Assembly (NCBI RefSeq): GCF_019097595.1
Contig: NC_080727.1
Span: forward strand, 6,205,501-6,269,500
Source: Hemibagrus wyckioides
Lineage: Eukaryota > Chordata > Actinopteri > Siluriformes > Bagridae
Reading direction: 5' to 3'
Length of the DNA stretch: 64,000 bases
A program made the translations under genes and the position numbers. The notes below the pieces were generated by a model. That model did no database searches and was not told where the DNA came from. It worked only from the letters and a program-made list of their open reading frames with translations. Below, piece by piece: positions 21,095 through 34,200 of this stretch; the stretch's first letter is position 1, and the number at the start of each line of letters is the position of its first letter.

Positions 21095-21270
21095 CGCATC
21101 CTTTTCACGGATAATCTTGGTGGGCGGGGAGATCTAACGGACACGCTTCTCATTGGTCGGAGGTAGCGTGGTGGGCAGATCCGCTCACGGGCTGAAGAAG
21201 GCTCCCGAATAGGCGCGCGCTGCGCGAGTGCTGGTCGCGCGCCTGAGCAACCGCCGGCTTGGTGAGGGAG
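21095..21270 (+). promoter_or_regulatory. CpG-rich promoter of the collagen gene
   Basis: GC and CpG content rise sharply in an otherwise AT-rich region. A GC box (GGGCGGGG, 21122-21129) and an inverted CCAAT box (ATTGG, 21152-21156) precede a stretch dense in GCGCGC words (about 21210-21245). No TATA box is seen. The start codon lies at 21454, so transcription probably starts around 21200-21300. Confidence 0.65.
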
Positions 21271-21453
21271 CAAACGACTTAAAAGTTTAATAACGTAGCT
21301 TAATAACCGTATAATTTTGGTAGTAAGGGATGTTTGAAAATACATTATTACGGCTACTTTAAACAGAACAGTTTTAAAAATCATTTAAAATAAGTTTTTT
21401 TTTATCAAGATAGCTAACGTTGCTAATCTTTTTTTTTATCCTTAACGTGTGTT

Positions 21454-21583
21454 ATGGCGCTGAAAACCACACTGTGGGTTATTTTTGTTTTTTCTTTGAC
21501 TAAATGCGTCAGTTCGAGTCCAGCTGTTTATTTGCCAACTGAGTGGCCAGAAGTGGAGCTGGGCTCCGGGATGCTGCAGACAG
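21454..21583 (+). CDS. Collagen exon 1: signal peptide
   Basis: The ATG at 21454 opens [20 protein letters not shown], a basic start and a hydrophobic core with a likely cleavage after SS near residue 22, then [15 protein letters not shown]. The donor is gtaaga. It ends with one base (G) completed by AA of the next exon to give Glu. The 18-kb first intron follows. Confidence 0.85.
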
Positions 21584-24500
21584 GTAAGACCTCATTCTCT
21601 AAATATTAATAATTTCACCGCTAGCTAATGTCTCAAAGTGGCCGGGTGACGTCATGGATTTAATTTGCATATTCATGAGGCATTTGCATAAGTCACGTGA
21701 AGGAGAATTTCTATGTAAAGGAATACATTTCATAAAGGAAAACAAAAATGTCATTGGTCATAACATCACAAACTAATTTATAAAAATATTATGATTTATA
21801 TCAAGAAAAACAAGTAAAGAATATCTTTATGTATCTGCATGTATATAAATAAAACATGCATATTTAAAAGAAATTAATTTTTATGTATCTAAGCGCAGAC
21901 ATGAATAAAATGAAGCAAAATGAAGCCCTGGTAATAAGGAGTGGGAACGGAAAAAGTTGCTAATATAAGGATATAAATACACTGTACTGAGGTTTATTCC
22001 CCAAGCATAAGAATAATAAGATTGCCCTGATTCATATGAACGCTTATTCTGTGGGTGACGTCGTTGGTCATGTGACCAGAGTGAGTTTGCTATTGGTTTA
22101 GAACGCACCTGAGAAATTTGATGCCATATAAGGAAGTGAATATAAAACATTGCAGTAATGTAAATCCTGGAATATGATATATTATAAGACTGTAGATCTT
22201 TTCTTAATGGAGTCATTAACATGAATGGTCAGAGTTGCTGGATAACACAGTTGCTCAAAAATAGGTGTAACAGTAAATGAGAGGGTTTTTTTTTTAAGTT
22301 GGAAATACACTATATTGCCAAAAGTTTTGGGACACCCATCCAAATCATTGAAATCAGGTGTTGTTTTTCAGGGGTTGGGCTTGGCCAGTGAAAGGAACTC
22401 TTAATGTTTCAGCATACCAAGACATGACTGCGTGCCAGTGCACAAAACAAGGTCTATAAAGACATGGATGAGTGAGTTTGGTGTGGAGGAACTTGACTGG
22501 CCTGCACAGATTCCTGACCACAACCTGATAACAACATTTGGGATGAATTAGAGCGGAGCCTGCAAGCCAGACCTTCCCGTCCAGCATCAGTGCCTGACCT
22601 CACAAATGCCCTTCAAGAGGGATGGTCAAAAATTCCCATAAACACACTCCTAAACCTTGTGGAAAGCCTTCCCAGAAGAGTTGAAGCTGTTATAGCTGCT
22701 AGGGCGGGCCAACTCCATACTGTGTTCATGTGCATGTAAAGGCAGACATCTTAGTTTTGGCCTGGCTCGCGGTCTCCGCTCTAATTCATCCCAAAGATGT
22801 TCTATCAGGTTGAGGTCAGGACTCTGTGCAGGCCAGTCAAGTTCCTCCACACCAAACTCACTCATCCATGTCTCAAACTGTTACCACAAAGTTTGGAGCA
22901 TGAAATTGTCCAAAATGTCTTGGTATGCTGAAGCATATGCTGAAGTATGCTGACAACTTTTTCTTTTCCTTCAATTAACAAATGGACACTAATTATTGCA
23001 CATTGTCTGATCATAATTTAAGCTGAACCACCAAGAAAGAACCACTCGGTCATAACCCAGTCAGGCACATCATCCCCAATACCACAAAAGTACCTTTCAT
23101 GTACTGTAACGTACGGTGAACAGATCTGACACAGATGCTGAGAAAATTTGCTTCAACACAGTACATCAGGAAACAATGAGTGTTTAATCACAGAATTTAA
23201 TTTATGGTTCAGTAGAGAGAAAAATCTTGATGGATTAGTCCAGACACTCTGAATGACTTCATCCCAACAGTTTATATTGAACTGCATGAAAATCCTCTTA
23301 AAACACAGCATGTCCTTAACCAGGAGACATATAATAGTCCCTGAGGAGTTACGCCTGATTTATGTGAACTGGCCATCATTTTGATCCTTATTTTTATTTT
23401 TTTTTAATGTTTTTAGCATTACTGTAAAACCGGTCATGTCTGTGTATGTAATAATTCTGAAAGCTGATGTAATGTAAATTCAGCTCTTATCTAAGTGGGT
23501 TCTTTTCTTAGAATTTGACTCATGATATATTACTGACACTGCATGAGTTTTGCTTTAAAGTATTCAATATCATACCATGAGTTATCAGTTATCAGGTACA
23601 GTATATTGCACTGTACATAGGGTACATGTATGCCTTTGGATTTCAATTATTATATGTGTGTAATATAAATTAGCATCAAATGTAATATTTAGGTTAAGAT
23701 ATTTTACTGATGTTTCAGTCTTGACATACAGAAAGATGCTTTAGCTTTCTGACAGGCTATATAAAATACACCACTTGTATTAAAAAAATATTTATACTAG
23801 CATTATGTCAGTTTGCCTCACTAAAACATAAAAGATTTGATCTAGTGATACATTTGAGGATTTCAGCCAGAGAACAGTGTTGTCACATCTCAGGAGCTCA
23901 GAAGAATAAATCAAAACCACCAGATCCTTTCCACATGTTTGCAGCACATGTTGTGCTTTGTTCATAAATGACTGCATATTAAAGAACAAAAGAAGCTAGA
24001 AATGTTTTTTTCCCCCTGTTTTATTCATAAATGCTGATCCTTTTCAGTTGTCAAAAGTGAAACCAAAATGCCTCTGAGTCCCTCTAGAGGCTGGCTGCTG
24101 TACAGAGTTTATCCCCAACCTGTCCTATTACAGTCGCATTCCCAATTCTGTTCTATTTGGTCTTGTTTGATTCAAATCTCAAACTTTTGTTTCATTGAGC
24201 ACATATACACAACATTATGTTTGCAAAAATCAAACCATTGCACAACAACACAGAAAACATGTACCAACTTCAAAGCATGGTACAGGGAGGTCTAATGATA
24301 GCTGCTTAACCACCTCAGGGTCCGGACAGCTTGCAATCATTGAGGAAGCAGCGATTATCAAGCGGTTTCAGGTAATTACACAGCACAATGTCGTCATGTA
24401 TCCGATCTAAAACTATCTGACGATGGCTTCATGCAGCATGACAGTGATCCAAACATAGGAGTAAGCAGAGTGACTTGAGCAGAGTCCTGACCTCAGCCTT

Positions 24501-25092
24501 GTGATGTGAAGCAGGCCATTCAAGCAAGACGTTCCAAATTTCTGCATGAGCTGTAAGATCAGAAGTCACACAAAAGCATTTGATGGAGTTTATTGCCATA
24601 AAAGGAGACTTTCACATTCACTAAATATGTTTCCAAATGTTACAATAAGTGTTTTCTTATTGAGAGAGTCTTTGAGAGAGTACTGGGATTTCATAGAAGT
24701 TTATTTAAAGGTTCATTCAAGCTTCTTTTTTTTTTATCTTTGAAACTCTTTCTTGCTCTGTTAGTAGTAGTAGTAGTAATAGTAATAGTAATAGTAGTAG
24801 TTTTAAGTGCTTTTAAAAGTGTTTGCAATCAAATACTTCATCTAATATATTCCCTTTGTTTGCTAAATTATTATTAGTATATGTTTCATATTGTACTTTG
24901 AGAAGTTGAGTTGTAAAAAATAATCCAGAATATTTTACTGTAATTATTATTAAAATATTACACATTGTCAATAGAGTAGGTTTCCTGTTTAACAGAAAAA
25001 CAGGATAGCTAATGACAGATAATTTTAAATTAACGTTACTATTCTTACATGCAAAATATATATTCAAAATTAGATGTTCACTTCCGTCTTTA

Positions 25093-25153
<61 letters not shown>

Positions 25154-28100
25154 CTCAGAGTTAAGGAATCCATACACAAAACCTACAAATACTGTAACCA
25201 TAAGTAAATGTTCTGTGTAAATCCCTGTAACATAAAGAATTTATTTTCCTTAAAAATAATGAAACAAGAACAATATTGTACAGAATATTAACTTAAGTGC
25301 TGGGACCTTACAGTACTGCTGTAACTCAAACAGCCACTCACAGAATGGGCCCTGACGTGTCCAGCTCTCGGCTATGAAAATTGTTTATGGCGCCGCTTAG
25401 CGGTTTGCAGTACCCAATGAAAAATCACGCCAGCAACCATGGCAGCAGCAAGGCCATTCTGAATACTTGAACTACTGTATATAGTTCAAGTACAAATTTG
25501 ATATTAGACAGACACATTTTTTTGGCTTGGATCTTGTAATTGTGTAAATGCTGGCCTTGAGCAATCAGTTTCTCTGAGTCGAAACTGACCCTGAGTGTTG
25601 ACATATGATGAGCTCAGCTTAAACAAAGCATAGTCTGAACTGTCAGGTGGCATGTGGCCAAATTGGCTTCGGATATAAAAGAGAATATTTCCTATTTGGA
25701 ACCCTTATATACTTGTTGTAGCATGCAGATCTTGTAAATGCTGTACAGATGGCTGTAATAACATGTTGGGGTCCATTTTGTTCCTATTAGTCCAAACAGT
25801 ATTGCAGCAACCATAGTAACATCCTGAAAACACCTGTAGTTATTTCTGCGTCTTATGGTTTGGTGTTGGTGTTGCAGGTTTCAAACTCCATCTCCGTTAT
25901 GCCTTTTTCTGTTTGTTTCCCTCTGTTTCTTTCACTCTTAGTTACTTAAAGAAAGTAAAACAAGTGTACGAAAACATTTAAAGGGTAATCCCCTTTAAAT
26001 GTTTTCGTACACTTGTTTTACTTTCTTTAAGTAACTAAGAGTGACCTGGAGAAGTGCCTGACTGCTGGCACTCAGACAAGGTCAGACCTGTTGTAGAATT
26101 TATATAAATAGCACTCTCTGTCTATTTGGCACCAATCATCCCACTGGGAAACCGTAAAGCTATAATAATATTGTAATTCTTATTGAAAAAATGAAAAGAG
26201 GCAGCTGTGACTGGTTTAATGACCCCACCACTCCTGCATGTATTCCATGCCAGATGACATCATGTTTTTGCGAGGTTGTTAAACACACTTGGACTGTTCA
26301 CAAGGCACAATGAACCTGTTTCTTGTGGCGCACACTTGGGAATGTTGACCTGTGCACACCTCTTCTGCTCTAGCGGTAGCCTGGTGTTGACATCATGAAC
26401 AAGAATAAATGGAAGTGGTCAAACAGGCCATTCATATTTATTTTCAATGGATTCATGTGATTACTCACAATATGTTGATTCACATAGTAGTAGGAGAACA
26501 CTTAACTGTATATTGAAGACAAAGTAGCTAAGCATTTGTCTAAAGTGGTACATTAAATTCAGCATGGATATCAGCCACACTAGACAATGTTTTTGCATGT
26601 ATCTCAACCACAAATAACTTTCTAGTATTTGAAATTTGCAGACATTTAGAAAGCCTGAATGCAAAGTGGATTGAGTAGACATGCTTCCATTTCAGTATGG
26701 CATGTAGCAAAACAATGATTATATTTAAGCGTGACATTTATTACATGAAGAAATCATGCAAGGTTTTTGACATTTTTGGGCTGACAGACTGTTTTTATCC
26801 CTGCAGTAATACTGGCACCTTGATCTTGCAAGAAGAAGATTTAGTCTTTTTAGTTAAATATATCTATTGTTACATTAATGGAATGTTATATAAAATCATT
26901 ACCTGTATCAAATCACAAGAAAATGAAATTTTTGCTTGACTCCTAGAATTCTGCTATGTTTACAGCCACTAAATGTAAGTTCTGTTCTTACAACTTCAGG
27001 ATCTATTTTGTTCATAGTTTATAGAAAACTGCAGAGCAAACTATTTGTTTTTTTTTTGTTTTTTTTTGGTCTTTGCTTTTCGTTTCTCACATTGTGCTTG
27101 TGAGCCATGTGCTAAGTTTGAAATTCCTCAGAACATTTTGTTGTTACCCATCTTAAGCTGTTATTTAGTTTACTTACTCGTTATTTGCCTTTAAGACCCT
27201 TCTCCAATGCATCCATCATGTTCACATCCTTAAGATCAGCTGCTTAAGAGGACAGTTGTTAATCGTGCTTGACGTCTAGTTGTTAAGCCATCCTTCCACT
27301 CTTCCGTTCAGCCACACAATTACTGTTAGACCCAATATAGTCCCTGCTGTGGAAAGCATTTTGTGCCATATTGATGGATTGTTGCCACATTTGAAACAAA
27401 GCCTTTACTGTCATATTGAAAGGTAAACGTGGGCTGGCCGAGAGTGAACGAAACTATCTTATCTATAGACAGCGCTGTTCTGCAGTGCCTTGCAAGTATT
27501 CACACCCATGAAACGTTTCTATTTTGTGTAGTGTTACAAACTCGAATTGAAATGCACATTATCAGGATTACATCATGTCTCTACACATACATTCAGTCGC
27601 TTTGCCTTTTGGTTGCTCCCCTGACTAATACCCTCCTAATGGCCACCTCTAGGCAGATTCATGGTTGGGCCATATTCTTTCCATTGTTTAATAATGGCTT
27701 TATTGGTGCTCTGTGGGAAATTTTCCAGAACTTTGTCACACACTTGATTTGTTCTTTTACAAACTCCAGAGAACCAACTTCCAGGAACAGGTGCATTTAA
27801 ATTGAGGGCACAGGGCACTATAATTGCAAACAGCTTGGTTCCATTCGACTATTTATGTGACTTCTGATGGCAATGCAGTTGGCAATTGGGAACACTTATG
27901 CAATCTTATTTGTAAATATAAGATTGCATAAGCAACTCAGAACATTGCACACTTACATTTTATGGCCTATTTTGTATAGATTAATGCCATATTAACAATG
28001 AAATCAATTTCCAGTTTGATTAATTCTTTTTCATTTTCCAAACCCTTTTCTTGTCTCAATTTTCTTGTTTGTTGTTGAAGCAATTTAATCTATTTAGATA

Positions 28101-28164
28101 AGTAGTCATGGCCATAGCCTGTTATTAAGCTGTGTAGAGAGAGATGATTTAATCTGGATTCATG

Positions 28165-28202
<38 letters not shown>

Positions 28203-31200
28203 ACACAATCATCCTACCACCAGACCAAAATTACTCTCATGCTAGGTGAGATTGTGTCATTTATAAGTCAATAGTGTAGCATCTGCTGCATGTTCCTTCA
28301 AAATGCCATGTGCTTAAGTAAACATCGCTGCCGGCTTTTGTTCAAATCCGCTGACTTAGTCACCATCCTGCAGATTTATTTGCACTAGTCAATGATTATT
28401 GTGGCTGATTAAATTATCTTCTTACGTATGACTTCATGTATGCAGGAATGTGTTATTTCAGTAATTAACACCCTAGTGAAAGCGTAACATTTCGGTCCAA
28501 ATCATTCTGTTTCAGCCATGATGTAATGAAGCGAGGGAAGTGAAAGACAAGGATTGTATATGGTTTGTATGTTTTACTCACTGGTGCAGGAATGAGGCTG
28601 AAAAAGAGTTAGCTAGTTAACATTTCTTCCAAGTAGATCAGTCTGCCCATATGCAGACATTCATTTGCTCTCAAGAGAGTTTGAACTTAAAAGGTCAGCT
28701 TTGCCACAGCATATGAGCCACAGTGTAAACTCCATAAAAATGTAAAAGTGCTTTTATATGGCTTGAAACAGCCTTGTCAGGGCAGTTATAATGTTGTCAT
28801 GCCCTTTGAGTGGCTTCTTGCACAACATGACTGACCCTAACGAGCACTGGGGGTAACTTTTGAGGGCAAAGCGGAATTCTGGTCTGGGATTTAACTGGTT
28901 TTCAGTCATCTGAAACTTTCCTAAGCAAACATAGCTTTACTGCTTAGACAAAGCAGCTGGTGTTCATCAGATCCCTTTCCTCACCTCTTAGTTAGTCTTC
29001 TGATTAGCATGGCATTACAAGTTGTTTTAATACATGTGATGGCAAGGGAGTGTATGGCAATAGCATGCCAGGAGATATTATATGTAGGGAATAAAAATGA
29101 TAGTTTGAAAATGTCATCACATTTTTTTATTATTTAAGGAATGATATGTTATTCTTTTTATTTGTTTATTGATAAGTGTAATGTTGATCACCTGTGAATG
29201 TGCTCTCATCGCTTTAGTTACAGCAGCTGTAAACATTTAGTTCCTCACCTTAGCATCCTTTTATCTCTCTCTTGAAGCTCATAAGACAAAAAATGCAGCC
29301 CTCCGTCCTATGTCATAAAACTTTACCTCTGAACGTTATAAAGTGCCGAAACTGGAATGTAAAATAAACTGGACGACCAAAATGTAATATAAATGTCTCC
29401 TCACAAACTATATTGTTAAACTATATCAGTTCATCATGGAGTGTCTGCCATCCATGTAAGTTGTTAATATAGAACTTTTAACATATTAGAACAATGTAAA
29501 TCTTGTTGTGGGATCTGCTGTCTAAAAACAGTGCTGTGGTATGAACATGTTTTAAATCACAGATATAATTATATTCCACTGTAGAGATTTTTTCTGCTAT
29601 ACATCTTTGGTCCTTCAGTGCTGCCTTTTTTAAACAAGACCCTCTGGCATGTGTCACACTGGACTTAGATGAAGATTGCTCTTTTTACTGATTGTCCTAG
29701 GGTGCCTATTCTTAGAGAAAGCTTCAACAATGTGATATTTATTTAATTTAGAAATCATCAGCTTGACTATAGACAAAGACCCACAGTCTTAGGAAACCTT
29801 TTGTATCTCATTTAATCCTATGAGCATCAGCAATGTTTCTTCTGAGCTACAGAATACAAATTACATTATTCTATTCTAAATAAATAACAAACTATAAACA
29901 GATTTTTAGTGGTTTTAGATGCACTTCTATTTAACTGTGTTCAACAAAGCTATAATCATAATCATTCCCATAACCATAAATCATAATTCTCATTAATATC
30001 ATTAACCTGGGTTGCCAGGTTTCAACAAAATTTCCATCCCAAATACATTTCAAAAACCACACAGAAGCCCTTGAAACAGGAAACAAGGTCACCATGATGC
30101 ACATGCATTATCCTCTCCATAATCCCCCTCTTCCACTTTTTGACCTTTCATGCATAATTTCAGCATTTTGGAGGAATTCCTCTATGCTGCTCTTTCAGTG
30201 ATTTTAATGGGGACGTCTCCCAGTCCTTTCAATACAAATGAGGCTCATTCTTTACATTAAAGTGTTCCTTTTATTGCTGAATGTCTTCATTAATCAATAA
30301 ACTTACCCTTCTGAAAGAAACTTCAGCATGTCTGTATTTAACCAGATTGCAGTGGCAGAAAAGATAAACCAGGAGTTTTGTAATTGATGTTTGCAATTTC
30401 TTGCTAGAAACCTAATGAAAAGCCAGTGTTCTGCTCTGGCTGGCCTTCTGTTTTTTCAGTTTTAGTAGTTGTGTTCAGATTGCGTAGTACATTTCAGCAC
30501 TCTGCTTGCAGACCTTATAACATCTTGCCCCAGAGGTCTGCTCAGTGCTCAAGCTGGTTTTCTCATCTGATGTAGAACCCCCTTCTTACAAGCACTGCTT
30601 TCATATTTGACCTGCCGTGACTTACAGTAAAGTTTAATGCAACCACAGTGTAATATTGTTTCAAACAATGGTCAGTGTTCATAAAAACTGGTTTGTTTTA
30701 TTATGTATTTAGATTTCAGGTGAGAGCACTGCAGTGGAATACGCTGAGCTGGTTCACCGTTTTCTTCTTTTACTGGCAAAGCATTATGTTTTGTCATGTC
30801 TCGTGTTAACTTTTAGTAGACTTCAAGAAAATTATATGGTTATACATTATAATCTCCAGACCTGTTCTAGTCATCCTGCATGGCTGTTGCACACACAAAA
30901 GGCTAAAGGCACAGCACTTAAACGCATATGCTGATTTTACCGTACCTTTAGAGTTATGGTTAGTTAAGGTCTTGAGAAAAATACACTTAGAGCATTGTCA
31001 TTTTTGATTATCCAAGATTAAAGGATGTAATGAATTTCATCTGTTTATTTTCCATGAGGAAATGGCCTAAGCAAATTGGTTTTATGAGCCTGACGTTTGG
31101 TGCAGGCTGTCCAGATGGTGCATGCTCTCAGTCCTGGTCTTCCTCCTGTGTGTGCTGAAGGAGAGAGGAAGCTCGGCTCTGCATCTGCCCCAGCACCCAG

Positions 31201-34200
31201 TAAAACGCACCTCGCATCCGCAGCTTCCTCTTATATGCATCTGTTAAATCACTAACACAGTCTGACTTCTCAGAGACACAGAAATAGTTTATAATTTCCC
31301 AACACTTGATTTTCCTCTGAAGCATTCTGCACACATAATAATTTCTGGGGTTTGTTAATGGAAACAGTCATAGATTATGTTTGTTGACTGGAATGCAACA
31401 TTTGCTGTAGCTATATATTTTTGGACTGCTTTTTTGGTGTACAGTTCTATATGGCACTTCATTGGGCTTACAGAAACCATTTGATTCTAGACTTGATATA
31501 TGTTTATATAACATCTCTACCACTGACTGAAGGTTAAATACACAAGTTAATAAGCTAGGTCCATCTTTAGAGTTAAATGTTAGATGAATATTTATATGAA
31601 GTTATATTCACCTGTATTTACATATTTAGAGCTCGAGACTTAGAGCTATGTACATGCTTTAAGTTTGATAAAAAAAAAATAATAACCCTTCATCCAGCAC
31701 CATTTTTTGTATTTTGTACTCCCACAAATGATCATAATGTGTAGGTGGGATATAAGTTATTTCATCATGCTTATAATGAATTATTTTGATTGAATAATAT
31801 AAAGTTGATTAATAATAAAAATGATTATAAATATTAATAAAATAATGTTAATGTTAATAATTTGCACTCGCCTTTCAAGAAAATGTGCTAAATCACTAAG
31901 TTTTATTTGTGATTATTGTAATTTGCAATTAATTGCAGAATGTCCTTTGTGAAATACTGTTATTAAGATTAGTCATTAATAGTTAATCGTTATACACTTC
32001 CTCAAATATTTTAATGATGTCTAGCTTATAAATCTGGCATTGAAACTGGTGAGAATTTTTTTTCTCACACGGCTTTTTGCCAACAATGGTATTTGTACGT
32101 TTGTTTTATTTGTCATATTATATTAAGAATTATGGTACATGGTATGAAATAACAATTGTGCCAAAAAATGGGGGAAATTTCCACAATTATTTGAAGATGA
32201 TATAACAATGTGTTAATGTGCATTATCAAAGGATGAGTAAATATAAATTGTAGAAAACCAAGAAGTAGAACCAGAAAACAGGACATAAACAGACGTCCTC
32301 CACGAGACAAGCATAGAAGACAACAAACAACTATGCCTGTGCAATGTATCTCTTATAGGATTGACTTGATATTAAATTTGAGAGGGTGACAATCCACATT
32401 GCTAACTCTTCCCTCTAGCATAAGTACTCTAAGCTAGACAGATTTTTGACAGCAGACTGACATACAGAAACTCTTCAAAGATGTCTGTTCTAAAATTACC
32501 GTGTGATTACCTCTATTCAGCCCTACAATAATCCATAGAGTATTTGACCTAGAGCAGTTTCCATCAGTTCAACTTTTTTTTTTAGTCAAATGTCCTAATA
32601 AGTTGTTTCTTTAGCTCAGGCATGTATTGACTGGCTCTCCATCTATACATCTTAACCTGAAGCAGCTCCTTATATTGAAGATCTTAAAGTGCTTAAAGAT
32701 TTATCAGGGGGGAAATTTTAGAAGGTGTTCAATTATTAAAACAAATGACAAAGGTTAAAGGTGTCGTATTCATAATGTGGAAGAGTTTAAAATATTTTAT
32801 ATCATATTGAAAGTTTTCGGTTTACTTAATCCATGTCTAATAATAAGCAGTGTTGTTGGTGTTTAACAAAGAAAAAATAATCATTGATATGGTGAAGCTT
32901 TCTGTAGAGACACTGATGAAAATCTTGTTAGAAGGACAAAAAAAAAAAAATCTATATATTTCGAGGTATTCTGCAAAGAGCGTTGTAGTGTAAAGACGGC
33001 AAAGTCATATTCTTTTGCACCCCATGTCCATGTCTTACTGTATGATGGATTTATTTATTTCTTTTTTTCCTCTTCTTCCTTTAAAGCCCCCAAATGGGGA
33101 TACATAACCCTCACATAGCATTTTCCAGATGACGAGTACTTAAAAGAAATGTCTGTTAATCTGCTAGACAATGCTTCAGCCTGAGGGCTGTCCAGGGAGA
33201 CCAGTTTGGGCAGATATATGGGAAAAAGCAATTATTTTAGCATATCACTGACAAATAATATGTAGGTTGTTGACAGGAGAGAGGAGATCACGGTAATAAA
33301 GGTATGTAACGCATTAAGCCCTTTATTCAGTTCAGTATATATAACAGTATGTATGAGAATAACAGGATATAACTAAAACTCGTCACATTTTGGACTATAC
33401 ATTAATCTGTGGACTGTTCATCCAGCCTGTGTTAAAAGATTTAATCCATTAATTCTAAGAGCTGACCGCATTCTCTCTTTTCGCAACCTCCTTGATAGGT
33501 AATTGTTGTACTGTAGCTGCTGGCTTTTCCTAGCCAATTACAGTAACATGAGCCTGAGGAGGGAGACCGCCACAGTTTCTTTCCGAATCAGTAAATGGAG
33601 CCCAGATGAAGGGGGATCAGAGTGGAAAGCGATAATTCCTTTACTTATCACTGGAAATCAGCCATTTTGTATCAATGGAAAGGGCTGACTGATTAATTCA
33701 GCACTGTGCTAGCTTCAAACTTCATAGCGAAACATATAGTTGGCAAAAACCTCAGTACTGTATGTATTCATTGATATTGAAATTTGCTTTAAAATGAATG
33801 GTGCATGCTAAAAGAGCTTGGTTTAGAAGAGCATTGTTTCTGAGAACACTATTCAGCACAGTTCATTTATTTTTCTTCATACAGTTATTTATATACATGA
33901 GGCACATTCTATACATTTCATAGCATGGACTGAGAAGGACTGCACTGCAAAAGAGCACGTTTGTTATTTACCTTGGAAAAGCACTGCTATAAAAATATTT
34001 GTTTTCATTGTTTTAGTATTTTTATGAATACAAATGCGATTAACACAGTTTTCTGTATTATTTGTGTATATGCAGATAATATCTATTATGTTCTACCTGG
34101 TTCAGTATTCAATAACATGTTTTATATAACTGTCCAAAAGGAAAGTCATTCCTGTTCAACATGCTAGATGAAAGTGCCAAAACAGGAATGTGTGTAAAGT

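Noticed and set aside
31128..31334. 68-residue minus-strand ORF
   Set aside because: Contains a mixed polar sequence without a recognisable motif; no splice sites or neighbours support it.
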